DNA of 64,000 nucleotides from an uncultured Blastocatellia bacterium (GTDB taxonomy: Bacteria; Acidobacteriota; Blastocatellia; Pyrinomonadales; Pyrinomonadaceae): the NCBI GenBank assembly GCA_946480785.1, contig CAMLLD010000008.1:37369-101368 (forward strand). The letters run 5' to 3'. A program made the position numbers and the translations under genes. A model generated the notes under the pieces. That model was not told the DNA's origin, did not search any database, and saw only the letters and a list, made by a program, of their open reading frames with translations. Shown here piece by piece: positions 53,093 through 62,369 of the stretch. Each line of letters opens with the position of its first letter. Position 1 is the first letter of the stretch.

Positions 53093-53986
53093 TCAGTGGC
53101 TCATCGAGTAGATGATCACGTTGATCCCTATCTTGTACGCGATGACACCATAGCGCGCCGGATAACGCGGATCGTTGACCCACTCCCACGCATCACCCAG
53201 GTCACAGTTGAAGGTCATAAAGATCATCAACCTTCCGTTCTTGTCTTCGACGCCCCGGTAATGCGGCGTGACGCCTCCGTGCTCGTAGGTTACTCCGCGA
53301 ATCAGTGCGGCGACACCGGGAACCTGGATCACCTGGTCCAAATCGAAGTAGCTGTGAAAAATCGGATGCGTGATTGGTAGATCTTTGGGCTCGTACTCGG
53401 GAAAGATCTTCTTGAGTTCTCCTCTGGCGTGGGCCCATTCGATCTCGCCGTGGAAGTCGTCGAGCATTAGAAACCCGCCGCGCAAGAGATACTCGCGGAG
53501 TGCGGCCGCGTCGTTGTCGGTGAGTTCGAGATGACCGGGCTCGACGATATACACGAACGGATAGTCGTATATTTTCGGATCTGTGGGACGTATCTGGACC
53601 GGTTGCGAGGCGAGGTGCAGGTTAGTGCTCGCCCAGAGGTGAATGCCTTCCATGAAGTTGTAATCCGCCTCGGGATAATCGACGCGCCACGCGCCGCCGA
53701 ACCAGGCGTTATAAGGCGAGTGTGGCGACGAGTACATGATCCGGGCAAACGCATACTCACCGGGTTTTTGAGGGCCGTTCTGCATACGCTTCAACAGCGA
53801 CGGGCTCCCCACAGCACCGCCTTCAAATCCTGACGGGTCTTGTTGCTGAAATCGTTGCTGCTGGAACGGGGGACGTTGCTGCTGCCCGCCTGAAGATTGC
53901 TGTTGTCCACGTCCAGGCAGAAGTGTGACTAGAACGATGAGAATTAAAACAAGGCCCGTTACCGTCTGACGTCGAGTTACAGACAT
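53093..53986 (-). CDS. Secreted DUF4159 protein
   Basis: The 297-aa protein has a signal helix (TVTGLVLILIVLVTLLPGRG), a Gln-rich linker and one DUF4159 domain (FARIMYSSPHSPYNAWFGG, VDYPEADYNFMEGIHLWAS, FVYIVEPGHLELTDNDAAAL, LREYLLRGGFLMLDDFHG). DUF4159 resembles glutamine-amidotransferase-like folds without the catalytic Cys and is found beside MoxR/VWFA systems in many bacteria; its function is unknown. No MoxR gene is adjacent here. The start codon is supported by the signal peptide. Confidence 0.85.
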   Translation of the reverse strand: MSVTRRQTVTGLVLILIVLVTLLPGRGQQQSSGGQQQRPPFQQQRFQQQDPSGFEGGAVGSPSLLKRMQNGPQKPGEYAFARIMYSSPHSPYNAWFGGAWRVDYPEADYNFMEGIHLWASTNLHLASQPVQIRPTDPKIYDYPFVYIVEPGHLELTDNDAAALREYLLRGGFLMLDDFHGEIEWAHARGELKKIFPEYEPKDLPITHPIFHSYFDLDQVIQVPGVAALIRGVTYEHGGVTPHYRGVEDKNGRLMIFMTFNCDLGDAWEWVNDPRYPARYGVIAYKIGINVIIYSMSH

Positions 53987-54172
53987 AGTGGTTTAACGCC
54001 GTCCCGAGATGGGAATCTTCTCAAGATGATAGTGCCGCTTAGATGACTGGTCACGACCGTTTTGTTGTTCTCCGCCGGCCCGCTCATTACATCACAAACG
54101 GAAATATTTCTTGAGCCGAAAACATATAGGTTAGGCGTTTACCCCTAAGGTCTGAATGAGAGGAACCCAGCA

Positions 54173-55557
54173 ATGAACTTACAACCTGCCGGTGCGCTTA
54201 CTAACGACTCAAGAATTGACAGCTTCTTCAATTTTTTCCAGTCAGTTATTCCCAATCAAAACTATCGCGTTATCGTTGTCTTTCTCGTCATCGCGTTGAT
54301 TGTATTCGCAGTTTTGACAGTCATACCTGTCGGGAGGCTTCGGCAGCAACGACCGAAACATTGTCCTCTCGATGGTAATCATCTCATTGCTGGTGTTGCT
54401 TATGGCAGTGTCAGTGCCATATCGCTGGGAGTGGGTTGTCGGCCTGCTGCCAACGATGCTCGTGGGTTATCAGCTCTTTTACTTGTGGCTATACCATCCC
54501 AAGGAGACAAGCAATCGAGCCCCGCTCTTGATTCCTCCCGGGCAAACCGCTGAAGCCGCCCAGCAGTACAAAACACAGGCGCAAAACGCCATCGACAATA
54601 ACTTCAACTTGCGAACACTCTTCACTCGGTACGGGCTGCCGGCGGTGCTGTTGGGCATCACCGGAATCGTGATCACCGACATAATGGTCGAGCCGCAGAA
54701 TTACTTCTCGGCGCAGCTATTGACTGACAATTGGAAGGCCGCAACGATGATGATGCGCGGCATAAGACTCGGCGCCGTAGGCGCATTCGTTTACGTTCTT
54801 TTGCAATTGGGCCGGCGCACATTTCGTCACGATGTGACGGGCGCGGTGGCAATGTGGTGCTGGGTGACACTCGTTCTTGGACCAGTGCTGGCTGCTGCTG
54901 TTGCCTTCCTCTGGCGCGCTGATGTAGACCAGGGAGCTGGGTGGTGGGGCACTGGTGTGGTGCTTTTCTTTACCGGCTTTGCTCCGCGAAGAGTGATCGC
55001 CGCGATTGAACACGCTGCCGCCGAGTTGTTGAAGATTGGTCCAACATCCGTTGTTCAGCCGCGACTGATTCCCCTCACGCAGGTTCGCGGCATTGGAACG
55101 GAAATAGAGGAGCGTCTATCCGAAGAAGGCATCATCGATGTCAATCTTCTGGCCACCGCTGACCCAATCCGTCTGATGCGCAATACGCCTTTCGACATGC
55201 GGCAGATTATCAATTGGATCGACGAAGGCAATACTCATCGTTACGTTGCCGCGGAGTTGGCAGGCACTGGAAGAGGAGGGCATAACCGGAGCCATCGACC
55301 TCGCTTGGTATTACGATAGGGTCATCGACGTGGGCACTGATCTGCCGCTGCCACCAACTCCGGGAATGAATGATTTGGCCGGCAAGGCTAAGTTAACGTA
55401 CGACAGTTTCGTCGCTACTATTCAGCGACTCAACCAGGACAGACAAGTCCAAATCATCTGGAGTTTATACAATTACTTTACCGAGTTTGGCGGGGGCTTG
55501 GAGGAATATTCCAGCAAACGAAATACGGACCCACAACAAGCATTAGCTAATCCTTGA
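54173..55557 (+). pseudogene. Frameshifted membrane protein with helix-hairpin-helix domain
   Basis: Three consecutive frames make one protein of about 460 aa: an N-terminal membrane part (VIVVFLVIALIVFAVLTVIP, to about 54333), a middle with several helices (VIISLLVLLMAVSVPYRWEW, RLGAVGAFVYVLLQLGRRTF) and a helix-hairpin-helix-like unit (VRGIGTEIEERLSEEGIIDV), and a C-terminus (QALEEEGITGAIDLAWYYDR, ends QQALANP). The joins are explained by one extra G each: the GGG at 54332-54334 (restores VGGFGSNDRN) and the GG at 55259-55260 (restores AAELQALEEE). No family name is recognised. Either two sequencing errors or a real pseudogene. Confidence 0.75.
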
Positions 55558-55616
55558 GTCACGCGTGCGAAGCACACTGTATAGCCCTTAAAAAACAAAC
55601 TACCACAAGATATTGG

Positions 55617-55646
55617 TTGACAACCCCTCGGCCGAAGGAGTATATT
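55617..55646 (+). promoter_or_regulatory. Sigma70-type promoter for nrdJ
   Basis: TTGACA (55617-55622) and TATATT (55641-55646) are separated by 18 bases, a near-consensus pair. It lies 144 bases before the nrdJ ATG, leaving a leader with no recognised riboswitch; a cobalamin riboswitch was looked for because the enzyme uses B12, but its conserved box is not seen. Confidence 0.65.
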
Positions 55647-55789
55647 CCGCTCCGCTCGTGAACAAGGTCGGGGCCAACCGCAGTAATCAGATTACAGTCT
55701 AAACTAAGGCTCTGCGTAGCAATACGCCAGGCCTACCTGTTTCTAAAACACAGCATTTTCGCCCCCGAAATGAGAAAGGCAGCAGATCG

Positions 55790-58390
55790 ATGAGCGCAAC
55801 TATCGGCAAAAAAGTCGGAAACAACCCCGCCGGGTCTCCCAAAACCCAAGCCGGGTCTCCCGTGGTTTCCCCGCGTCGAAAGTCGCATGAACTGGGGCTC
55901 AATGCCAGAAAAGTCGTCAGCAAACGCTATTCGCTCAAGGATTCCAAGGGGCAGCCTTTCGAAGAGTGGGCGGACATCGTGAAGCGCGTCGTCGGCCACG
56001 TCTCGAAGGCCGAAACAGGCGAGAAAAGAGACCAGTTTTTCGCCGCGATGAGCGAGGTGATGCTGGCGCGCGAATTCATTCCCAACACGCCCTGCCTCGT
56101 CAACGCCGGCAAAGTCAACGGCCAACTCGCGGCGTGCTTCGTTTTGGAAGTGCCCGACTCGCTCAGCGGCATCATGGATCACGCCAAGGCCGCAGCCACG
56201 ATTCACCAGACGGGCGGCGGCACCGGCATGACGTACGAGTTTCTGCGGCCGCACGGCGCGATGGTCAGCTCCGCGACTGGTGTTGCTTCCGGCCCGGTCT
56301 CGTTCATGAACATCGTCAACCAGGTCACTGACGTGGTGAAGCAGGGCGGTGTGCGACGCGGCGCCAACATGGGCATGATGCGCGTTACGCACCCGGACGT
56401 GCTGCGTTTCATTCACGCGAAAAACGATCAGCACTCGCTGACGAATTTCAATATCTCCGTAAACGTTACCGACAAGTTTTTGAAAGCCGTTGATAACAAC
56501 GAATGGTTCCAGTTGGAGTTCAACGGCGAACCGTGGCAGGAAGCGATCTTCGATCCGGTGCGCGATGGTGATTACGTGGTCTATCGCCGCGCGGATGGCT
56601 CAACCGTGACCTTCTGCGATCGCCAGGCTTTTGTAAACGCAGATCTTTCGGACTGCACGATCGAAGAGCCGCCGCGTCTCGGAATGATCTTCGCGCCCGA
56701 CATTTGGAACCGCATCGTTGCGAGCGCGCACAAGTATGCCGAACCGGGCATCGCTTTCATCGACGAAGTGAATCGTCACAATCACATGATGAAGTCGATG
56801 GGACCAATCTATTCGTGCAATCCGTGTGGCGAACAGTTTCTGCACTTCTCGAACTCGTGCAATCTCGGTTCGATCGATCTCGCGAAGTTTTACGATCCCG
56901 AGAAGCGAGTCGACTGGGACCGCCTGCGTGAAGTGACGCATCTCTGCACGCGTTTTCTCGACAACGTGATCGACACCTGTGCGTGGCCGTTGCCGGAGAT
57001 TAACGACGTGGTCCATCGCACGCGTCCCGTTGGTCTTGGCATCATGGGCTTCGCGGATCTCTGTCTGAACTTGAGCATCACTTACGGTTCGCCGGCGTCG
57101 ATCGATCTGATGGACGAAGTGATGGGTTTCGTGCGGCGCGAGTCGTGGATGGAGAGCAATCGTTTGGGCGCGGAGAAGGGCGCGTTTCCGGAGTTTGAGC
57201 CGAACCGCGAGGCGTACACGGATTTCCTCTACAACCAGATCGGGATTCCCCAGGACATTCCGCTCACGCCGCGCAACTACGAAGTGACGACGATCGCGCC
57301 GACCGGAACGATCTCGCTCGTCGCGGAAACGTCTTCCGGCATCGAGCCGAATTTTTCGTGGGCTTACGTGCGCAAAGACACGCTCGGCACGCGCACTTAC
57401 GTGCACACGCTCGCGGCGCGCGCACTCGGAATCGATGTGGACCAATGCGATCAGGATTCGATAGATGCGGCTGCCACTTACGTCGTGGAACACGAGCAGG
57501 AGTTGCCGCCGCACTTTATCTCGGCGATGAACATAAGCGCTGAGCAGCACGTTCATGTGCTCGCGGCTGCTCAGCGCAACGTCGATAATAGCGTGTCGAA
57601 GACTTGCAATGGCGCGGTCAATGACACTGTCGAATCCGTGGACGCGTTGTACCGCCTCGGCCGGCAACTCGGTTGCAAAGCGGTCAGTTATTATCGCGAC
57701 GGTTCGCGCGAGAACCAGGTGTTGACGTCGATGAAAGCGGAGGAACCAAAAGGCGAGATCGCGTGCAATCCCGAAGCGGTGGTCGAGCCGTTGGATGAAG
57801 CGGTAAGCGCGGCAGAAGCGACTGCGGCTGACGATGCCTCGGCGCGTCAGGAAGCGATCGCGCGCGAACACACGGACACGGTGAAAGTTCCCGCGGTTAC
57901 TGCGATTCGCATCGAGCGTCCGCGCGAGTTGCGCGGTGCGACGTGGCAGATTCCGTTTGACGGTCAGAACCTCTACGTCACGGTTAATCACGACGGCAAG
58001 ATGATTCAGGAAGTGTTTGCTACTGGTCCAATCAGTGGTGGTGTGGGATTGCTGGCGTCGAAGATGTTGCGCGGCGGCTTCGACGCGGCGGAAGTGGCTT
58101 ACAGTCTCAACAAAGTGACCGGCACACACGCCGTCTGGTTCAACGAACGTTTGCTAACGTCGCCCGAACAAGCAGTTGCGGAGTGCATTATGATCACTGT
58201 GCGTCGCGTTCAGGATCTTCCCGACTCCGCCCGCGCAGTGAACAAAGCCCAGCATCACGGCGCACAGAAGCCCGTAACGGGCGCCATCATGTCCAACATG
58301 ATCGGCATCTGTCCCGAATGTCACGGCCAACTCGAGCACGCGAGCGGCTGCGACTTCTGCCGCGACTGCGGCTACAGCAAGTGTAAGTAA
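55790..58390 (+). CDS. nrdJ: Class II (adenosylcobalamin-dependent) ribonucleoside-diphosphate reductase
   Basis: The 866-aa protein has the class II catalytic core: [19 protein letters not shown] gives the first redox Cys, [14 protein letters not shown] holds the N-x-C-x-E active site (radical Cys near 345) and the partner Cys in [14 protein letters not shown]-type domain ([20 protein letters not shown]) and a zinc-ribbon end ([17 protein letters not shown]) follow, as in the long NrdJ form. It reduces ribonucleotides to deoxyribonucleotides with a B12 radical and works with or without oxygen. A good promoter and a terminator make it monocistronic. Confidence 0.95.
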   Translation: MSATIGKKVGNNPAGSPKTQAGSPVVSPRRKSHELGLNARKVVSKRYSLKDSKGQPFEEWADIVKRVVGHVSKAETGEKRDQFFAAMSEVMLAREFIPNTPCLVNAGKVNGQLAACFVLEVPDSLSGIMDHAKAAATIHQTGGGTGMTYEFLRPHGAMVSSATGVASGPVSFMNIVNQVTDVVKQGGVRRGANMGMMRVTHPDVLRFIHAKNDQHSLTNFNISVNVTDKFLKAVDNNEWFQLEFNGEPWQEAIFDPVRDGDYVVYRRADGSTVTFCDRQAFVNADLSDCTIEEPPRLGMIFAPDIWNRIVASAHKYAEPGIAFIDEVNRHNHMMKSMGPIYSCNPCGEQFLHFSNSCNLGSIDLAKFYDPEKRVDWDRLREVTHLCTRFLDNVIDTCAWPLPEINDVVHRTRPVGLGIMGFADLCLNLSITYGSPASIDLMDEVMGFVRRESWMESNRLGAEKGAFPEFEPNREAYTDFLYNQIGIPQDIPLTPRNYEVTTIAPTGTISLVAETSSGIEPNFSWAYVRKDTLGTRTYVHTLAARALGIDVDQCDQDSIDAAATYVVEHEQELPPHFISAMNISAEQHVHVLAAAQRNVDNSVSKTCNGAVNDTVESVDALYRLGRQLGCKAVSYYRDGSRENQVLTSMKAEEPKGEIACNPEAVVEPLDEAVSAAEATAADDASARQEAIAREHTDTVKVPAVTAIRIERPRELRGATWQIPFDGQNLYVTVNHDGKMIQEVFATGPISGGVGLLASKMLRGGFDAAEVAYSLNKVTGTHAVWFNERLLTSPEQAVAECIMITVRRVQDLPDSARAVNKAQHHGAQKPVTGAIMSNMIGICPECHGQLEHASGCDFCRDCGYSKCK

Positions 58391-58419
58391 ACAACTTCAG
58401 TTTCGCCCCTGCTAGCGAA

Positions 58420-58445
58420 GGCGCTCCGTCTTGGAGCGCCTTTTT
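58420..58445 (+). terminator. Rho-independent terminator after nrdJ
   Basis: GGCGCTCC (58420-58427) pairs with GGAGCGCC (58433-58440), followed by TTTTT. Confidence 0.88.
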
Positions 58446-58511
58446 GTTTGGATGGTGAGTCCAAAATTTTGTGCCGTTGACGCGTGATATGCGGCTGCGT
58501 AATATGTCGCT

Positions 58512-58865
58512 ATGGCATATATAGGTTCGCGAGTGCTGGATAGGGAGTTGAAGAAGGGGAGTGCGGAGTTGTTGATTCTGTCGCTGCTCGAATCACAGCC
58601 GCGTCATGGGTATGACATTGGCACGCTCATCGAACAACGTTCGCGCGGCAGGCTGCGCTTCAATGTCGCTTCGCTTTATCCGCTGCTTTATCGGCTTGAG
58701 AAACGCGGTTGGATCCAGGGACGTTGGGTCGAAAAGCCGGGACAGCGCCGACGCCGTTATTACCGGCTCACTGCTGAAGGCAAAAAGATACTGAAAGCGC
58801 AGCGCAACAGTTGGCGTGAGTTTGTTGAGGCCATCAACAGTATTGTCGGGCTCGAACACGCCTGA
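58512..58865 (+). CDS. PadR-family transcriptional regulator
   Basis: The 117-aa protein is a winged-helix PadR regulator: KKGSAELLILSLLESQPRHG, YDIGTLIEQRSRGRLRFNVA, SLYPLLYRLEKRGWI, RRYYRLTAEGKKIL. Such short PadR proteins very often stand directly before acidobacterial MacB/FtsX-type permeases and are thought to repress them. The next gene, 43 bases on, is exactly such a permease. No clear Shine-Dalgarno precedes the ATG. Confidence 0.92.
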   Translation: MAYIGSRVLDRELKKGSAELLILSLLESQPRHGYDIGTLIEQRSRGRLRFNVASLYPLLYRLEKRGWIQGRWVEKPGQRRRRYYRLTAEGKKILKAQRNSWREFVEAINSIVGLEHA

Positions 58866-58908
58866 CATTGCCCGACGCGAAGCATAACTGATCCCCCTTT
58901 TTCACAAC

Positions 58909-61632
58909 ATGCCTGACTGGAAAGAAGAGATTAGACGCCGCCTGCGCGGGCTGAATATCGCGCCGGTAAACGAAGCGGAGATCGCTGAGGAGTTGGCCCA
59001 ACATCTCGACGATGTGTATCAGCGTGCGCTCCGCAGCGGCGCCCACGAAGCCGAAGCACAGCAGACGGCGTTGAGCGAGCTCGCGGGCGAACTCGAGGAC
59101 GTACAGCGTTACAAGCAGCCGCGCGACCAACATCCGCAGCTGCGCGAACAATATCCGCAGCTGCCACACGAATATTCGCTGCCAGACGAACCAAGGAGAC
59201 TTAACTTGTTAACTGATCTACTGCAAGACCTGCGTTATGCCGTGCGCATGTTGAAGAAAAACCCCGGCTTCACCGCCGTCGCCGTGATCGCGCTCGCTCT
59301 CGGCATCGGCGCCAACACCGCGATCTTCAGCGTCGTCAACAACGTGCTGCTGCGCCCGCTGCCTTATAAAGATCCCGAACAACTCGTGACGGTTTGGGAA
59401 GACGCCTCGAGACACGGCTACCCGCAAGACACGCCCGCCGCCGCCAACTACGTCGACTGGCGCGATCAAAACAGCGTGTTCACCGGCATGGCTGCGATCG
59501 CCGACTCGAATTTCAATCTCACGAACGCGGGCGATCCGGAAAGACTCAAAGGCCGTCGTGTCTCGGCAAATCTGTTTCCGCTGCTCGGTGTCGAACCGCA
59601 GCTCGGACGCGTCTTCAGCAGCGCAGAAGATCAACCCGGCTCACAGCACGTCGCGCTCCTGAGCTATCTCCTGTGGCAACGCCGTTTCGGCGGCGATCAA
59701 AACATCGTCGGCAAAACGTTAACGCTCAACGACGAGACATACACCGTCGTCGGCGTGATGCCCGCGCGCTTTCAGTTTCCTGAAAAAGACGACGAACTCT
59801 GGGTGCCGATCGCATTGAGCGCGCAAGAGGCTGCGAACCGCAACCGCCACTATCTCCAAGTCGTGGCCCGACTAAAGCCCGGCGTCACGCTCCAACAAGC
59901 GCAAACAGAGATGACGACGATCGGCGCGCGCTTGCAGCAACAGTATCCGGCGTCAAACACGGATCTCGGCGTGGCCGTCACTTCGTTGCACGAACACCTC
60001 GTCGGCGACATCAAACCGGCGCTCCTGATCCTTTTAGGCGCGGTCGGACTCGTGCTGTTGATTGCGTGCGCGAACGTCGCGAACCTGTTGCTCGCACGCG
60101 CTGCGATCAGACAAAAAGAGATCGCGTTGCGAGTCGCACTCGGAGCGCGACGCTGGCGTTTGCTGCGGCAGTTCTTAACTGAGAGCGTGTTGCTTGCGAC
60201 GGTTGGTGGAATACTCGGCCTCGCGCTCGCTTACGTGGGCCTCGTGTTACTCGGCTCGTTCATACCCGAAAGCATTTCCCAGGCGCGCGACGTTTCGCTC
60301 GATCTCAGAGTGCTCGGCTTCACGTTGCTCGTTTCAATAATCACGGGCGTGGTTTTCGGTCTCGCTCCAGCAATTCAGGCCGTCCGGATGAACCAAAGCG
60401 AGACCCTGAAGGAGGGCGGACGCGATTCAGTAACCGGACGCAGCGGCAAACGACTGCGCGGTGTGCTCGTCACCGCCGAGGTGGCGGTATCGCTGGTGCT
60501 GCTGATCGCGGCCGGCCTCCTAATCAATAGCTTTCTGCGTTTGCGCAACATCGATCCCGGTTTTCGTGTGGACCACCTGCTGACAATGAAGATCGAATTA
60601 CCCAAACCGAAGTACAAACAGATGGCCCAGCGCACAGGCTTCTACAACAACCTGATCGAACGCGTGCAATCGCTCGCCGGCGTGCGCTCCGCCGCAGTCA
60701 CGACGAACCTTCCGTTGTATCGACAGGGCAATTCGGTAGGGGTGCAGCTCGAAGGGAAACCCGCGCCGCCGCCGGGACAGGAACTGATCGTCGTCACGAG
60801 AATCGTCAGTCCGGGTTACTTCGACACGATGAGCATTCCGCTGCTCGCCGGCAGGCAGTTGAACGATCACGATACTGAGAACAGTCCGAGCGCGGTAGTG
60901 ATCAGCGAAACAATGGCCCATCGCTACTGGCCGGGCGAAGACGCCGTCGGCAAACGTATTTCCATCGGACCAGTTCAGTCCGACGCGGATTGGATTCAGG
61001 TCGTGGGCGTGGTGAAAGACGTACGGCAGTTTGAGTTGAACCGCGAACCGGGGCCGCAGATGTATCTCTCGTACCGCCAGGCAGCCTTCTTCTCGCCCGA
61101 GGATCTCGTGGTGAAAACCGACGTCGATCCGGCGAGCATGGCCGCGACCGTGCGCAAGGCAGTTTGGGATGTCGACAGGGACCAGCCGGTGTCGAACATC
61201 CGCACGATGGACGACATCCTCGCCGGCTCGATCGCGCGCCAACGGTTCAGCATGTTGTTGCTAGGCGTGTTTGCCGGCGTTGCGTTGCTGCTCGCCGCGG
61301 TCGGCATTTACGGCGTGATGAGTTACTCGGTGGCCCAACGCACGCACGAGATCGGCATTCGCATGGCGCTCGGCGCGACGACTAGCGCCGTGTTGAAGCT
61401 CGCCGTCGGTTACGGACTGAAGCTGGTGATCGCGGGCGTTTTGATCGGACTCGTCGCTGCGTTTGTGCTGACGCGTCTGATGTCCACGTTGCTCTTCGGC
61501 GTCACCGCGACGGATCCGGCAACGTTTGCGCTGATCTCGTTGTTGCTAATCTCGGTGGCGGCGATTGCGAGTTACATACCCGCGCGGCGCGCGACGAAAG
61601 TCGATCCGCTGATTGCGTTGCGTTACGAGTGA
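58909..61632 (+). CDS. ABC permease of the acidobacterial duplicated orphan type (MacB/FtsX-like)
   Basis: The 907-aa protein begins with a helical cytoplasmic segment (about 1-95, including the short repeat QHPQLREQYPQLPHEY). MacB_PCD and FtsX domains follow twice: LKKNPGFTAVAVIALALGIG with NTAIFSVVNNVLLRPLPY, LLLARAAIRQKEIALRVALG, then a second core ending RTHEIGIRMALGATTSAVLK and YIPARRATKVDPLIALRYE. No ATPase is adjacent, which is normal for this orphan type. Related MacB-like proteins move lipoproteins, peptides or toxins across the envelope; the substrate here is unknown. No good ribosome site is seen before the ATG. Confidence 0.93.
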   Translation: MPDWKEEIRRRLRGLNIAPVNEAEIAEELAQHLDDVYQRALRSGAHEAEAQQTALSELAGELEDVQRYKQPRDQHPQLREQYPQLPHEYSLPDEPRRLNLLTDLLQDLRYAVRMLKKNPGFTAVAVIALALGIGANTAIFSVVNNVLLRPLPYKDPEQLVTVWEDASRHGYPQDTPAAANYVDWRDQNSVFTGMAAIADSNFNLTNAGDPERLKGRRVSANLFPLLGVEPQLGRVFSSAEDQPGSQHVALLSYLLWQRRFGGDQNIVGKTLTLNDETYTVVGVMPARFQFPEKDDELWVPIALSAQEAANRNRHYLQVVARLKPGVTLQQAQTEMTTIGARLQQQYPASNTDLGVAVTSLHEHLVGDIKPALLILLGAVGLVLLIACANVANLLLARAAIRQKEIALRVALGARRWRLLRQFLTESVLLATVGGILGLALAYVGLVLLGSFIPESISQARDVSLDLRVLGFTLLVSIITGVVFGLAPAIQAVRMNQSETLKEGGRDSVTGRSGKRLRGVLVTAEVAVSLVLLIAAGLLINSFLRLRNIDPGFRVDHLLTMKIELPKPKYKQMAQRTGFYNNLIERVQSLAGVRSAAVTTNLPLYRQGNSVGVQLEGKPAPPPGQELIVVTRIVSPGYFDTMSIPLLAGRQLNDHDTENSPSAVVISETMAHRYWPGEDAVGKRISIGPVQSDADWIQVVGVVKDVRQFELNREPGPQMYLSYRQAAFFSPEDLVVKTDVDPASMAATVRKAVWDVDRDQPVSNIRTMDDILAGSIARQRFSMLLLGVFAGVALLLAAVGIYGVMSYSVAQRTHEIGIRMALGATTSAVLKLAVGYGLKLVIAGVLIGLVAAFVLTRLMSTLLFGVTATDPATFALISLLLISVAAIASYIPARRATKVDPLIALRYE

Positions 61633-61719
61633 GACAGTTTTTGGCGGTTGACGCCTCACATTTTCCGTCACTGCTCAACTCGCCCTGCGAAATTCTCGCG
61701 GAAATCCTCACTTAAAAAC

Positions 61720-61735
61720 TGGCACGACGATTGTC
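61720..61735 (+). promoter_or_regulatory. Candidate sigma54 promoter
   Basis: TGGCACGACGATTGTC has GG at 61721-61722 and GT (GC expected) 12 bases downstream, close to the sigma54 -24/-12 pattern TGGCAC-N5-TTGC. A start near 61746 would leave about 50 leader bases before the M50-like gene. One mismatch in the -12 element keeps confidence low. Confidence 0.4.
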
Positions 61736-61795
61736 ATTGAAGCTGCGGCCGCCTTCTCGACGCCACGCCCCCATACTCGACGCCACCGTCTCTCG

Positions 61796-62296
61796 ATGCT
61801 CCCGATAATCTCCGTCATCGGCTTTACCACTCTCGCCACGCTCGTTCACGAGCTGGGACACCTCGCCGCCGCTCGGCTCTGCCGTGTTCCCGCCTCTGAG
61901 CTTGGACTCGGCATGGGCCGTAAGCTGGCGCTCATTCGCCTCGGCAACTTCAGGGTGAGTTTCGGGATGGTTCCCGCTGGTTCGTTCGTGATGCTCGACG
62001 GCACAGTCTTGAAGCAACGATCGATCGGCGCTCAGCTCTTCGTGCATCTTGGCGGCGTCATCTTTAACCTCGCCGTTGGCTTGCTGACTCACGGCACCAT
62101 GTTTGGCTGGTTCAACCTTCTGCTCGCCGCCGGAAACATTCTGCCGCTCTATCAACACGACGGTTGGAAGTGCGGCGTTGTAGTTTTGCGAGCGCTGCTG
62201 CAGCGCACGAGTCAGCCGCTCGAGCGCGCCTTTACTTATTCGGGTGGCTTCGTGAGTTTGCTGCTCGCGTTCTACGCCGCGCGATTCTTTTTCTAA
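61796..62296 (+). CDS. Minimal M50-like site-2 protease
   Basis: The 166-aa membrane protein has the two active motifs of site-2 proteases: TLVHELGHLAAARL (HExxH in the first helix) and NILPLYQHDGWK (the N-x2-P-x4-DG motif), separated by helices VHLGGVIFNLAVGLLTHGTM. M50 proteases cut membrane-embedded substrates. This one is very short, with no PDZ domain and only about four helices. The role is unknown. The gene ends at a strong bidirectional terminator. Confidence 0.75.
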   Translation: MLPIISVIGFTTLATLVHELGHLAAARLCRVPASELGLGMGRKLALIRLGNFRVSFGMVPAGSFVMLDGTVLKQRSIGAQLFVHLGGVIFNLAVGLLTHGTMFGWFNLLLAAGNILPLYQHDGWKCGVVVLRALLQRTSQPLERAFTYSGGFVSLLLAFYAARFFF

Positions 62297-62312
62297 AACT
62301 TCTCGCAAACGC

Positions 62313-62352
62313 AAAACTGCCGGAGCTATCGCGAAACAGCTCCGGCAGTTTT
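62313..62352. terminator. Bidirectional rho-independent terminator
   Basis: A perfect 15-bp stem, AAAACTGCCGGAGCT (62313-62327) with AGCTCCGGCAGTTTT (62338-62352), separates the convergent protease and surface-protein genes. Confidence 0.93.
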
Positions 62353-62369
62353 GTTGTTACTACTTCTGC

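Noticed and set aside
55558..55789. Cobalamin riboswitch before the B12-dependent nrdJ
   Set aside because: The conserved B12 box is not seen; only a sigma70-type promoter is supported.
56600..58129. Long open frame (509 codons) on the minus strand opposite nrdJ
   Set aside because: It mirrors nrdJ codons in GC-rich DNA, is Arg-rich and has no domain; the forward protein is unmistakable.
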